Positions 23,089 through 32,072 of a DNA stretch of 40,510 bases are shown here, piece after piece (the first letter of the stretch is position 1; each line of letters opens with the position of its first letter). The stretch comes from Planctomycetota bacterium (GTDB lineage: Bacteria > Planctomycetota > Phycisphaerae > Phycisphaerales > UBA1924). The stretch covers positions 1 through 40,510 of the forward strand of contig JAJRXR010000010.1 of NCBI GenBank assembly GCA_024276195.1. Reading direction: 5' to 3'. The translations under genes and the position numbers were made by a program. Below the pieces are notes generated by a model. That model saw only the letters and a list, made by a program, of their open reading frames with translations. It was not told the origin of the DNA and searched no databases.

Positions 23089-26000
23089 TCAGTTCGCGAC
23101 GATATTCACAAGCCGCCCCGGCACCACGATCACCTTGCGCACCGTCTTGCCCGCGATCAAATCCTTGATCTTGGGATCGTCCAGGGCCGCGGATTCCAGG
23201 GTTTTTTGGTCCGCGTCCGCCGGGACGGTCACCCGGCTTCGCACCTTGCCCAGGATCTGCACCGGGATCTCGATGGTGTCGCTGACAAGCATCGCCGCGT
23301 CGAACTCGGGCCAGGCGCTGTGCGCGATCGAGCCGCTGGACTCAACCCGCCCGAGCTTGTGCCACAGCTCCTCGCCCATGTGCGGCGCGAACGGCGCCAG
23401 GACCCGCGCAAACCGATCAATCTGCGACCGCGTCAGCGATGCGGGCATCACGCCGCCGCTGCCCTGCGCGGGCGTGGCGGTGTTGACAAACTCGATCATC
23501 GCCGCGATCGCGGTGTTGAAGCTCAGGCGCTCGATGTCCTCGCCGACCTTGGCGATCGCCTTGTGCAGCGCCCGCTCGATCTCCTCAGACTCGCTCGGCG
23601 CCACTTTCAACTCGCCCGAGTCCTCATCCACGCACAGGCGCCAGGCGCGTTGCAGGAAGCGGTACAGCCCGATGGTGTCCTTGGTGTTCCAAGGCTTGCT
23701 CGCTTCGAGCGGGCCCATGTACATCTCGTAGAGGCGCATCGTGTCGGCGCCGTACTCCGCGATCACGTCGTCCGGGTTGACAACGTTTTTGAGCGACTTG
23801 CTCATCTTCGCGGTGATCTGCGCGACGGGCTCGCCCGTCGCGATCTCGATGTACTCGCCCGCGCCCCGCTCCTCGACCTCGTCCACCGGCACGAGGCTCT
23901 TGTCGCCCCGCTGGTACGCGAAGCTCGTGATCAGCCCCTGGTGGAACAGCTTCTGGTACGGCTCGGGCGTCGAGACGTGCCCCAGATCAAACAAAACCTT
24001 GTGCCAGAAGCGGGCATAGAGCAAATGCAGCACCGCGTGCTCGGAGCCGCCGATGTACAGGTCAACCCCGCCTTGCGTAGATCGGCTCTCCGAGCCGATC
24101 GTCTCCCTCGCGCCCCGCGACTCCCCAACACACACATCCCCGTGCAGAAACACACCCGCATACGCCGACGCCTTGCCAACCAACCCCGCCTCCACCGGGT
24201 TCCCCACGATGTACCGGACAAACTCCCCGAACCACCGCTCATCGCGCACCACATGGTCAAAGCGATCGGCCTGCCACAGACTGCCATCCGCGCCGCTCTC
24301 TGTGTTGATCTGGCGCGCCGAGTATCGCTTGACGCTGCTGACCAGTTCCCCCAGCGTGTGCCCCTCGAACGGGCGCACGAGCCAGTGGACATGGTCGGGC
24401 ATGACACACGCGCTGTACACACGGCAGCGTTCGCCATCAAAGTGCAAGAGCGAATCCAGCACCTCCTGGCGCTCCGGCTCGCTGAGCTGGCGCCCCTCCG
24501 CCGTTCGCCAGGTCACGAAGTACGTCGCGCCCGGGAGCTCGAAGTGGGGCAGGTTTCGGGTGGTCGCGATCAGGTCTTGCGCCGGGCCATACTCGCCCGG
24601 GGGGTACGGGTCTCGGGGGATGAAGCCCGCCGCGTTGATCGCACCGGGGGGGAGTGAATCCAAGGCGGATGGGGGGTGTCCATGCGCATTCGGATCGGCT
24701 CGGAGAGCCGATCTACCCATCCAGTACCGCTCGCTGTCCTCATCGACCAGGCGTGTGTCGCTGGCGCCGCAGTAGCGCAGGTGGTACCAGCACGAGCCCG
24801 CCCAGCCGGGCATGGTGTTTGTCTCGCGCGTCATCGGCGTCGCAGGATCAAGCCCCGCAACCCCCGCCTCGCCCGCGGTCGTCTTGAGCCACTCCGTCGC
24901 CTTGCCCAGCAGCGGCTGCGGCTCGTCCGACTCGACCGGCTGATAGTCCGTCATCTTCGGCAGCCGCACCGGCAGCGCGCTGTCGCCCACGGCATAGTGA
25001 TTCCCGCGCGCGTCATACACGATCGGGAACGGCTCGCCCCAGTACCGCTGCCTGCTGAACAGCCAGTCGCGCAGGCGATAGTTCACACGCCCGGCGCCGA
25101 TCCGCTTCGACTCCATCCACTCGATCATCTTCGCCTTCGCCTCGCGGACACCGAGCCCGTCGAGGAACGACGAGTTGATCGCGGCCCCGTCGCCGGCGAA
25201 CGCCTTGCCATCGAAGCCCGCCGGGGGCTGGACCGTGCGGACGATCGGCAGCCCAAACTTCTCGGCAAAGTCCCAGTCGCGCTGGTCCTGCCCGGGCACC
25301 GCCATGATCGCGCCCGTGCCATAACTCATCAGCACATAATCACTCGTCCAGACCGGGATCTGTTGTTCTGTCACCGGATTGAGCGCGTACACGCCCGTGA
25401 ACACGCCGGTCTTGTCCTGGAACTCCTGGCGCTCGATGTCCGTCCGGTTCTTGGCCCACTCGACATAGCCGCGCAGCCGCTCGGTCTCGCCGCCGTTGCG
25501 CGCGTCGTCGATCGCCATCTCGACGAGCGGGTGCTCCGGCGCCACGACCATGTACGTCGCACCGAACGCCGTGTCGGGGCGCGTCGTGAACACCCGCAGC
25601 GTCTCGCCCGAGGCCTCGCCCTCACCATCAAGCAACGGAAACCCGACCTCGGCGCCCTCGGACCGCCCGATCCACTCGCTCTGCTGCACCTTGGTCGAGT
25701 TGGGCCAGTCCACCGTCGCCAGGTCGTCGTGCAACCGGTCGGCGTACGCCGTGATCCGCAGCATCCACTGGCGCAAGGGCTTGCGCAACACCGGGAACCC
25801 CCCCCGCTCGCTCTTGCCGTCGATGACCTCCTCGTTGGCCAGGGCCGTGCCCAGCTTGGGGCACCAGTTGACCGTCTGCTGGCCCACATATGCAAGGCGG
25901 TACGAGTCCACGATCGCGCGCCGCGTCTCATCATCAAGCGACGCCCACGCCCCCGCGTCCGTCCCCCCGGGCAGGTCGCCCGCCCCGCCGTACTCCGCCG

Positions 26001-26616
26001 CCGCCGGGTTCAGGCGCACCGTCCGCGACCCCGCCTCAAACTCCGCGACCAGCTCGTCGATCGGGCGGGCCTTGTCCGCCTCGGGATCAAACCAGGACCG
26101 GTACAGGCGCAGGAAGATCCACTGCGTCCATTTGTAATAGTCCTCGTCGATAGTCCCGAACTCGCGGGACCAGTCGTAGCAGAAGCCAAATCTTTTAAGC
26201 TGCCTTCGGAAGTTGTCGATCGCGGTCCGCGTCGTCACCTCGGGATGAACCCCGGTCTGGATCGCGTACTGCTCGGCCGGCAGCCCGAACGCGTCCCACC
26301 CCATCGGGTGCAGCACGTTGAACCCCTGCATCCGCTTGTACCGCGCGATGATGTCCGTCGCCGTGTACCCCTCCGGGTGCCCCACGTGCAGCCCCGCGCC
26401 CGACGGGTACGGGAACATGTCCAGCACGTAGTACTTCGGGCGGCTCGGTACGAACGCCGGATCGCCCGGGTTGGGCTGGACGAACACGCCCTTGTCGTCC
26501 CACCACGCCTGCCAGCGCGTCTCGATCGTCTCGGCCAGCGCTGCGGTGTATCGGTGCACTGGACCAGCGGGGGTCCGGGCTTGCTCGCTCTGCTCGGATG
26601 CTGTCTGATCGCTCAC
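23089..26616 (-). CDS. leuS: Leucyl-tRNA synthetase with an in-frame RAYT transposase domain
   Basis: LeuRS charges tRNA-Leu. LeuRS elements are intact on both sides of an insert: HVGH (77-80), the editing domain ('TTRPDTAFGATYMVVAPEHPL', 'GTGAIMAVPG.DQRD'), 'MPGWAGSCWYHLRY', then 'VDLYIGGSEHAVLHLLYARFWH', KMSKS (about 934) and an anticodon-binding region. Between 'ERYWM' and 'GVDLYIGG' lie about 213 extra residues (about 634-847). They include a tyrosine transposase of the RAYT group: 'LPHFELPGATYFVTWR', 'ACVMPDHVHWLV' (HUH motif), 'LWQADRFDHVVRDE' and 'VRYIVGNPVEAGLV' (catalytic Tyr). The whole 1175-codon frame has no stop. Without the insert the length is about 962, normal for LeuRS. The GTG start has AGGAG upstream. 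Confidence 0.93.
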   Translation of the reverse strand: MSDQTASEQSEQARTPAGPVHRYTAALAETIETRWQAWWDDKGVFVQPNPGDPAFVPSRPKYYVLDMFPYPSGAGLHVGHPEGYTATDIIARYKRMQGFNVLHPMGWDAFGLPAEQYAIQTGVHPEVTTRTAIDNFRRQLKRFGFCYDWSREFGTIDEDYYKWTQWIFLRLYRSWFDPEADKARPIDELVAEFEAGSRTVRLNPAAAEYGGAGDLPGGTDAGAWASLDDETRRAIVDSYRLAYVGQQTVNWCPKLGTALANEEVIDGKSERGGFPVLRKPLRQWMLRITAYADRLHDDLATVDWPNSTKVQQSEWIGRSEGAEVGFPLLDGEGEASGETLRVFTTRPDTAFGATYMVVAPEHPLVEMAIDDARNGGETERLRGYVEWAKNRTDIERQEFQDKTGVFTGVYALNPVTEQQIPVWTSDYVLMSYGTGAIMAVPGQDQRDWDFAEKFGLPIVRTVQPPAGFDGKAFAGDGAAINSSFLDGLGVREAKAKMIEWMESKRIGAGRVNYRLRDWLFSRQRYWGEPFPIVYDARGNHYAVGDSALPVRLPKMTDYQPVESDEPQPLLGKATEWLKTTAGEAGVAGLDPATPMTRETNTMPGWAGSCWYHLRYCGASDTRLVDEDSERYWMGRSALRADPNAHGHPPSALDSLPPGAINAAGFIPRDPYPPGEYGPAQDLIATTRNLPHFELPGATYFVTWRTAEGRQLSEPERQEVLDSLLHFDGERCRVYSACVMPDHVHWLVRPFEGHTLGELVSSVKRYSARQINTESGADGSLWQADRFDHVVRDERWFGEFVRYIVGNPVEAGLVGKASAYAGVFLHGDVCVGESRGARETIGSESRSTQGGVDLYIGGSEHAVLHLLYARFWHKVLFDLGHVSTPEPYQKLFHQGLITSFAYQRGDKSLVPVDEVEERGAGEYIEIATGEPVAQITAKMSKSLKNVVNPDDVIAEYGADTMRLYEMYMGPLEASKPWNTKDTIGLYRFLQRAWRLCVDEDSGELKVAPSESEEIERALHKAIAKVGEDIERLSFNTAIAAMIEFVNTATPAQGSGGVMPASLTRSQIDRFARVLAPFAPHMGEELWHKLGRVESSGSIAHSAWPEFDAAMLVSDTIEIPVQILGKVRSRVTVPADADQKTLESAALDDPKIKDLIAGKTVRKVIVVPGRLVNIVAN
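24077..24100 (+). repeat. REP, GTAG plus palindrome (left end)
   Basis: GTAG is followed by arms ATCGGCTC / GAGCCGAT around TCC. This is the classical REP architecture recognised by RAYT proteins. Confidence 0.9.
24693..24716 (-). repeat. REP, GTAG plus palindrome (right end, inverted)
   Basis: This is identical to the left REP but on the opposite strand. The GTAG begins at 24716, one base after the first G of the codon that follows the LeuRS 'YWM' sequence. Confidence 0.9.
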
Positions 26617-26679
26617 GCCAAGGCTCCTCGGTCCATGGGGCGACTCTAGAGCGTGTTCGTCGCCGGCGGAGCCTTCGAC

Positions 26680-28029
26680 CTACATCTCCGGGTCGCCCGC
26701 AACGGGTCTCGCCCCCCCTCCGCCCCGCCTGCGGAACCACAGCGAGACGAGCGCCAGCGCGATCACCCCCGCGTAGATCGCCCCGATCCTCGCCAGCATC
26801 GCCCGCTCGTTGTCCCACAGGTGCCCGAGCAGCAGCGCAATCGTCACCACGCCCACGCCCATGCCCACGACGACCACCACCGGGCGCGCCTTGGTCAGGC
26901 GCCGGAGCTTGAGGTTGGCGACCGCCACGCCCAGCGAGACAACCAGAAACGTCAGGCTCGAAAACGCGGCGATCGTGTCGAGCGAGTCAAACGCCGTAAA
27001 CAACGCCCCGGCCCCGCCCAGCGTGCAGACCGCGACCACGGGTACGTCCGCACCCTTGGACCGAACCGAGAACACCCGCAGCATAACCCGCTCTCGCCCC
27101 ATCTCGTCCATCATCCGCGACGCGCCGAACGAGGTCGCGTTGATCGCCGACGCCGTCGCCATCAGCGCCGCAACCCCGACAAGCACACGCCCGGCATTGC
27201 CCAGCGTCGGCTCGGCCGCCGCCGCCAGCGCGTACTCCCCGCTGGCGACGATCTCGTCGTACCCCAGGTTCCCCACCGCGACGACCGCGATCACAAGATA
27301 GATCAGCGTCGTGATCAGCACCGACCCGTAGATCCCGCGCGGGATGTTCCTGTCCGGGTCGCGCGTCTCGCAGACCCCGTTGGTGATGAGCTGAAACCCC
27401 TCGAACGCGACAAAGATCATCGCCCCCGCGACAAACACCGAGCCCACCCCGTGATCGAACACGGGCGTGAGGTGGTCCCGCCGGACCGTGGTCATCCCCG
27501 CGACCCCGAACAGCGCCAGCAGCAGGATCTTGGTGTACACGATCAGGTCTTCAACCCGCCCGCTCGAGCGCGCCCCGAGCAGGTTGACGACCATGAAGAA
27601 GCCGAGCACACTCAGCGAGAGCACGACCCGGACCCGCGCCGACCCGGGGCTGCCGAGCAGGTCGGCGCCGTACGCCCCGAACGTAAACGCGTACAGCGCC
27701 AGCGTCCCGACGTACCCCACCACCACAACCCAGCCGAGAATCCCGCCGATCCACGGCTGCGAGGGGAACGCGCGCTCGAGGTAGGTAAAGCTGGCGCCAT
27801 CATTTCGCAGCGCCAGCGCGAGGCAGATGTAGGAGTACGAGGTGAGCAGGGCGATGATCCCGCCGAGCGCAAACGCCAGCGGCGCCGCGTGCCCGCTGAT
27901 CCCCACCGCGATCCCGAGCACGGAAAAAATCCCGCCCCCGATCATCCCGCCAACCCCGATCGCGATCAGCTCCGGAAGACCCAGATCCTGGCGCGTGGTA
28001 GACGAGACCTCCGGGTTCCGCTCGCTCAC
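26680..28029 (-). CDS. APC-superfamily amino acid permease
   Basis: A 449-residue inner-membrane transporter with about 12 helices. Helix 1 carries the APC signature 'GVGGMIGGGIFSVLG' (unwound substrate-binding region), followed by 'PLAFALGGIIALLTSYSY' and 'FVAFEGFQLITNGVCETRDPDRNIPRGI', the conserved helix 6 to loop segment. It probably exchanges or imports an amino acid or polyamine; specificity cannot be read from the sequence. The GTG start at 28029 is preceded by GGAGGAA. It lies 63 bp upstream of leuS on the same strand. Confidence 0.9.
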   Translation of the reverse strand: MSERNPEVSSTTRQDLGLPELIAIGVGGMIGGGIFSVLGIAVGISGHAAPLAFALGGIIALLTSYSYICLALALRNDGASFTYLERAFPSQPWIGGILGWVVVVGYVGTLALYAFTFGAYGADLLGSPGSARVRVVLSLSVLGFFMVVNLLGARSSGRVEDLIVYTKILLLALFGVAGMTTVRRDHLTPVFDHGVGSVFVAGAMIFVAFEGFQLITNGVCETRDPDRNIPRGIYGSVLITTLIYLVIAVVAVGNLGYDEIVASGEYALAAAAEPTLGNAGRVLVGVAALMATASAINATSFGASRMMDEMGRERVMLRVFSVRSKGADVPVVAVCTLGGAGALFTAFDSLDTIAAFSSLTFLVVSLGVAVANLKLRRLTKARPVVVVVGMGVGVVTIALLLGHLWDNERAMLARIGAIYAGVIALALVSLWFRRRGGGGARPVAGDPEM

Positions 28030-28085
28030 ACGAATGTTCCTCCGTCCCTAGGGCGAAACTGCCCCGACGCCACCCTCTCAAGCCA

Positions 28086-28115
28086 AAACAAGCAAGGCCC
28101 CGCATAGGGGGGGCC
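28086..28115 (-). terminator. Possible terminator of the gene at 28253-29704
   Basis: On the minus strand a GGCCCC-N8-GGGGCC stem is followed by a T-rich stretch with four T in a row. It lies about 140 bp past the stop. The remaining 28116-28252 holds a loose inverted repeat (CGGCTCACGC / GCGTGAGAGCCG) and nothing else recognised. Confidence 0.45.
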
Positions 28116-28252
28116 AAGATCGCACAGCAACTCTCCGCGCGCGGCTCACGCTCCAGGTGGGATAAGAAACAGTGCAACAAGAATCGGCGTGAGAGCCGTG
28201 CCAGAGAGTGTATCCGCCGGGGCCGAGAGCGCCATCACTCGATCAATACCGC

Positions 28253-29704
28253 TCATGGAGAACATTCCGCGATGATCGGAAAGAAGTTGAGAATCAGATC
28301 CAGATCCTCATCGCGAGCCGAGAACCACGAGGCTCGCCGAGGGCATTCTGCATCGAATCGCCCCTGGTTATCGCTGCCATCGGCCCCCACCGAGTAAACG
28401 ATGAATGGCCACGGTCGGCGAGCGTCCGCCTCCACCCTGCGATACCGCAACCCTTCCCCCGGCGCAAACGGGTCTCGGGGAATCGACCCCAAGTAATCCG
28501 GCACAAGCTCCCCGAGACTGTCCGGGTAGGCGCCGTGGTCTGTCCGGAAAAGTTCCAACGCGAGCAGCGCAATCAAACCCTGCTTCCGCGCGGCGGCAAG
28601 ACGGGTCGAGCTCACATACCTGAAATAGCTCGGCAGCAGCTCATCAACCATATCGTACGACGGGTATCGGTTTTCGGCGCTGCGCCGCTGCTCAAAGGCG
28701 TCAAACCAAGACTCGGCTTGAGCCCGTGCGTCCGCGTCGTCTTGGCAAAGCATGATCCAATGCTCGAAGAACGCTCCGATCTCGTTCATCTGAGCGTCTC
28801 GCGGCGCCAGACCCCGAATCGCCGCCCGGCGTCGCTCCCGCACTTCGCTCTCAGGCACACCCTGATATCTCTCGAGGCGCCCGTCGAGACGAGCGCGAGT
28901 GACAATCTGCCCGGCCTCAAGCCCGTACACGATATCCGCGCTCGGGTGATTCAACATCAGCCGCAGATACGAGACCAGTTGCTCTCGCGGCGGCTCGAAG
29001 TGAACGAGCAACGCATGCACCGAACCGACCGCGACGTGCTCAGTCGAAACCGCGAGCAATGGCCCCAAGGGGTCCGCCCACGAACTCGAAACACGAGCAA
29101 TCGCAAGAACGACCGCCAGATCTTGCTCGACTTGGTCCCAGTCGGCGCGCCGCGCATCCGACCAGAGCACGCCTCGCATGGTGATCGCCACCGATCTCGC
29201 GTACCGGAGCCATTCCGGGAATGAGTACCGGATATCACTGGCCAGCGATGGCACAAACCCCTCCGCCGAAACGAGCCACTCCCCGTATTCAAGGAGACCC
29301 GTCGCGTGCAGCGCCCGAACCAGGTCATCGCTCACATCGACCGCCAAGCCTTCAGCCCCGCCAGGTTCGGCGCCCGCGAACCACGCCCGCTCTGGCGCCA
29401 TGCCCGGCTCACTCGCGAGCCATTCCTGAACACGCTCATCGCCGTAAGGCAACGCTTCGATGGCGCCGCTCAGGCGAGCAACCCAGGACGCAAACTGCTC
29501 CCAGTTGCTTTCGCCCTCAACAAGGCTCGTTTCTTCCGGAAGTTTCGACACAATGAGTTCGCGTAGCGCATCAGCGTACGCCGACTGCGGCTGCACACCC
29601 GGGAAACTGAACACCGGTTGCTCTTGGGCGCTGCAGTTCAACGCCGCCGCAGCGACCACGATGATCCCGATGCCGCCCCGAAAGCCTCTCATAATCTCCA
29701 GCAT
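28253..29704 (-). CDS. Secreted protein with a pseudopilin-type C-terminal segment
   Basis: A 483-residue protein with a signal peptide (MRGFRGGIGIIVVAAAALNCSAQ). The middle is alpha-helical with no recognised domain. Near the C-terminus 'LIALLALELFRTDHGAYPDSLGELVPDYLGSIPRDPFAPGEGLRYRR' followed by 'FIVYSVGADGSDNQG' matches the region found in type II secretion G-like pseudopilins and many planctomycete secreted proteins. The start could be 29704 or the ATG 12 bp downstream. The gene follows folC by 10 bp and is probably in its operon. Function is unknown. Confidence 0.75.
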   Translation of the reverse strand: MLEIMRGFRGGIGIIVVAAAALNCSAQEQPVFSFPGVQPQSAYADALRELIVSKLPEETSLVEGESNWEQFASWVARLSGAIEALPYGDERVQEWLASEPGMAPERAWFAGAEPGGAEGLAVDVSDDLVRALHATGLLEYGEWLVSAEGFVPSLASDIRYSFPEWLRYARSVAITMRGVLWSDARRADWDQVEQDLAVVLAIARVSSSWADPLGPLLAVSTEHVAVGSVHALLVHFEPPREQLVSYLRLMLNHPSADIVYGLEAGQIVTRARLDGRLERYQGVPESEVRERRRAAIRGLAPRDAQMNEIGAFFEHWIMLCQDDADARAQAESWFDAFEQRRSAENRYPSYDMVDELLPSYFRYVSSTRLAAARKQGLIALLALELFRTDHGAYPDSLGELVPDYLGSIPRDPFAPGEGLRYRRVEADARRPWPFIVYSVGADGSDNQGRFDAECPRRASWFSARDEDLDLILNFFPIIAECSP

Positions 29705-29714
29705 ACAGGCAGCC

Positions 29715-31130
29715 TCACCCAGCCCGGCGCTGCTTCTCTTCCAGCAGGCGTTTCGCCTCGCCCGCCAGGTAGAAGCTGCCCGTCACCAGGATCAGATCAT
29801 CCCGTCCCACGGCCCGCGCCGCCATGTTGAGCGCCGACTTGAGATCATCGCCGATCTGCGCCATCTTCCCCGTCTGCTCCTCGTAGATCCGGCGCAGCTC
29901 CACCGGGTCCGCGGCCCTCGCGTTGCCCTCGGCCTGCGTGAAGATAATCTTGTCGGCGCCGCGCCCGATCTCCTCGAGCATCTTCTCCACGTCCTTGTCC
30001 GCCGCGACCCCGAAAATCACGACCATCGAGTCATAGCTGACCTGCGCCCCGACCGCCTTGACCAGCGCCGAGATGCTCTCGGGATTGTGCGCGCCGTCGA
30101 TCATGATACGCGGGTTCTGGTTGACCATCTCCATCCGCCCGTTAGGCGCCGTCTGCGCCAGGCCCAGGGCCACCTCGCGCTCGGGCGTCTCGAACCCGCG
30201 CTCGCGCAGCTTGTCGAGAATCGCCAGCGCCAAGCCGCAGTTGGGCGCCTGGTGCTCGCCGCCCAGCGGCACCGAAATATGCTCGAACTCGCTCCGCTCC
30301 GTGCTCACACAAATCCGCGCGTGCGGCCCGCGCCCGTGCGAACTCTCGAACCGGCACGAATACTCCACGTCCTCGCCCAGCACCGCCAGCGTCGCGCCCG
30401 TCTGCTCGGCCACCTCGCGGAACACCGAGATCACCTCCGGGCGCTGCGGCGTCGTGATCGCCGTCACCCCCGGCTTCATGATCCCGGCCTTCTCTCGCGC
30501 GATCTTCTCGAGCGTGTCGCCCAGAATCCGCGTGTGCTCCAGGTGAATCTCCGTCAACCCGCACACCTCGGGCATCACCACGTTCGTGCAGTCCAGGCGC
30601 CCGCCCAGGCCCGTCTCCAGGATCGCCAGGTCCACCGCCTGCTCGGCGAAGAACAGGAACGACGCCGCCGTCAGAATCTCAAAGAACGTCGCCTCGCCGT
30701 GCTTCTTCGCGATCGTCTCGCCCGCGTGGCGCACGCGCGCCATCGCGCCGCTGAGCGCCGCCTCCGGGATCGGCGCCCGACCCAGGCGGATCCGCTCGCG
30801 CACACTCACAAGATGCGGGCTCGTGAACACCCCCACCGCGTACCCGCACGCCTCAAGCGAGGACGTCAGCATCTCGACCGTCGAACCCTTGCCCTTGCTC
30901 CCGGCGATGTGAACGAACTTCAGATCTCGCTGCGGACTATCGAGCTTGTCCAGGATCGCGCGCATCCGGTCCAGCTTGAACGCGTCCGCGTCCAGGCGCT
31001 CCGGGCGCACACGCTCCATGTTCGGGCGCTCGTCGAGATACCTCATCGCCGCCTGATAGCTCGAGAACGTTCCGACTCGTTTGGATCTGGTCACGCCCGA
31101 CGTGCGGGCGCTCGCGTTTGCTTTGGGCAT
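29715..31130 (-). CDS. folC: Bifunctional folylpolyglutamate/dihydrofolate synthase
   Basis: FolC attaches glutamate to dihydropteroate or folates in an ATP-dependent ligase reaction (Mur ligase family). The 471 residues show the P-loop 'GSKGKGST' (77-84), 'VFTSPHLVSVRERI' (folate/omega loop), 'LAILETGLGGRLDCTN', 'LEHTRILGDTLEKIAREKAGIMKPG' and 'RIMIDGAHNPES' in the C-terminal domain. The N-terminus has a basic extension of about 20 residues. The gene lies 50 bp downstream of pdxJ on the same strand. Length is slightly above the usual 420-440. Confidence 0.95.
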   Translation of the reverse strand: MPKANASARTSGVTRSKRVGTFSSYQAAMRYLDERPNMERVRPERLDADAFKLDRMRAILDKLDSPQRDLKFVHIAGSKGKGSTVEMLTSSLEACGYAVGVFTSPHLVSVRERIRLGRAPIPEAALSGAMARVRHAGETIAKKHGEATFFEILTAASFLFFAEQAVDLAILETGLGGRLDCTNVVMPEVCGLTEIHLEHTRILGDTLEKIAREKAGIMKPGVTAITTPQRPEVISVFREVAEQTGATLAVLGEDVEYSCRFESSHGRGPHARICVSTERSEFEHISVPLGGEHQAPNCGLALAILDKLRERGFETPEREVALGLAQTAPNGRMEMVNQNPRIMIDGAHNPESISALVKAVGAQVSYDSMVVIFGVAADKDVEKMLEEIGRGADKIIFTQAEGNARAADPVELRRIYEEQTGKMAQIGDDLKSALNMAARAVGRDDLILVTGSFYLAGEAKRLLEEKQRRAG

Positions 31131-31180
31131 AATCAGCCGATTCTACCTGCCATCCGCCCCAAAGCCGAATCGACATCCGC

Positions 31181-32020
31181 TCACAAGTTATCAACACCCC
31201 GTGAACATCCCGCCGCCTCGATCATCAGGCGCTTCATCTCCGACACCGCCCCACGCATCCCCGTGTACACCCCGCGGCTCACGATCGCGTGCCCGATGTG
31301 CAGCTCCTCCACCCCAGGAAGCGCCGCGATCACCCCGACATTGTGATAGTTCAGCGCGTGCCCGGCGTTGAACCGCATCCCATCGCCCCGGATCGCTCGC
31401 CCCGCCGACGAAACCGCTTCGATCGCCCGGGCCAGCTCCGCCCGCCGACGATCGCCCCCCGTCTGGGCGAAAACCTCAGCAAACGGGCCTGTGTGAACCT
31501 CGCACACGTCGAACCCGGCCTCCGCCGCCGCCTCGACCTGCACCCGGTCGGCGTCGATAAACGCGCTGACGATCAGCCCGCTCCCCTTGAGGCGAGCGAC
31601 CACATCACGCATCCGTCCGATCTGCCCAGCAACATCCAGCCCGCCCTCGGTCGTGACCTCCTCGCGCCCCTCGGGCACGAGCATCGCCGTGTGCGGCTTG
31701 ATCCGCTGCGCGATCCCGACCATCTCCTCCGTCGCCGCCATCTCCAGGTTCAGCTTCACCTTGACCAGGCGGCGCAGCAGCTCGACATCCCGGTCCTGAA
31801 TATGGCGCCGATCTTCGCGCAGATGGACCGTGATCCCGTCCGCCCCGCCCAGCTCAGCCTCATGAGCCGCCCGAACCGGGTCCGGCTCGCCCAGATCCAC
31901 GCCCACCCCCCGGTACCGGGCTTGACGGACCGTGGCCACATGATCGATGTTCACGCCGAGCTGAATCACGGGGGATCGTAGGGAGCCATCCGAGCCCGCC
32001 GCGAGCCCTGTATTTTGCAT
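31181..32020 (-). CDS. pdxJ: Pyridoxine 5'-phosphate synthase
   Basis: PdxJ condenses 1-deoxyxylulose 5-phosphate with 3-amino-2-oxopropyl phosphate to form pyridoxine 5'-phosphate. The TIM-barrel motifs are clear: '[15 protein letters not shown]', '[20 protein letters not shown]', '[10 protein letters not shown]', '[17 protein letters not shown]', 'SAFIDAD', 'EVHTGPF', '[12 protein letters not shown]' and '[13 protein letters not shown]'. The ATG at 32020 gives 279 residues. A GTG at 31969 ([10 protein letters not shown]...) fits the family N-terminus better. Neither has a Shine-Dalgarno sequence. A TTGGCT-17-TACTTT promoter would start RNA near 32020, making the ATG leaderless. Confidence 0.95.
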   Translation of the reverse strand: MQNTGLAAGSDGSLRSPVIQLGVNIDHVATVRQARYRGVGVDLGEPDPVRAAHEAELGGADGITVHLREDRRHIQDRDVELLRRLVKVKLNLEMAATEEMVGIAQRIKPHTAMLVPEGREEVTTEGGLDVAGQIGRMRDVVARLKGSGLIVSAFIDADRVQVEAAAEAGFDVCEVHTGPFAEVFAQTGGDRRRAELARAIEAVSSAGRAIRGDGMRFNAGHALNYHNVGVIAALPGVEELHIGHAIVSRGVYTGMRGAVSEMKRLMIEAAGCSRGVDNL

Positions 32021-32035
32021 AATTGAAAGTACAAC

Positions 32036-32065
32036 TTGACAATGTGAAAGCCAAAGATCAATATT
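32036..32065 (+). promoter_or_regulatory. Candidate promoter for the DUF2089 operon, with overlapping divergent pdxJ promoter
   Basis: A perfect TTGACA (32036-32041) and AATATT (32060-32065) are 18 bp apart, in the only clearly AT-rich stretch of this region. Transcription would start at or next to the ATG at 32073, which lacks a ribosome site, implying a leaderless mRNA. On the minus strand TTGGCT (32049-32054) and TACTTT (32026-32031) overlap it. Confidence 0.55.
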
Positions 32066-32072
32066 CATCAAG

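Larger units (their letters stand above)
24077..24716 (-). mobile_element. REPtron-like unit: RAYT gene flanked by inverted REPs, inside leuS
   Basis: A 640-bp unit bounded by two inverted copies of the same REP (24077-24100 and 24693-24716). It encodes a Y1/HUH REP-associated tyrosine transposase in the same strand and frame as leuS. The HVH metal motif and the Tyr of 'RYIVGNPV', equivalent in position to the catalytic Tyr of E. coli TnpA-REP, are present. No ATG in frame precedes the transposase core, so it appears to depend on leuS translation or a non-ATG start. Exact removal of 640 bp would leave leuS out of frame (640 = 3x213+1), so the junctions were adjusted at or after insertion. Confidence 0.85.

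Noticed and set aside
23089-26616. Intein in leuS
   Set aside because: The insert has no Cys/Ser at the N-splice site and no His-Asn at the C-splice site. It has HUH/Tyr transposase motifs and REP ends instead.
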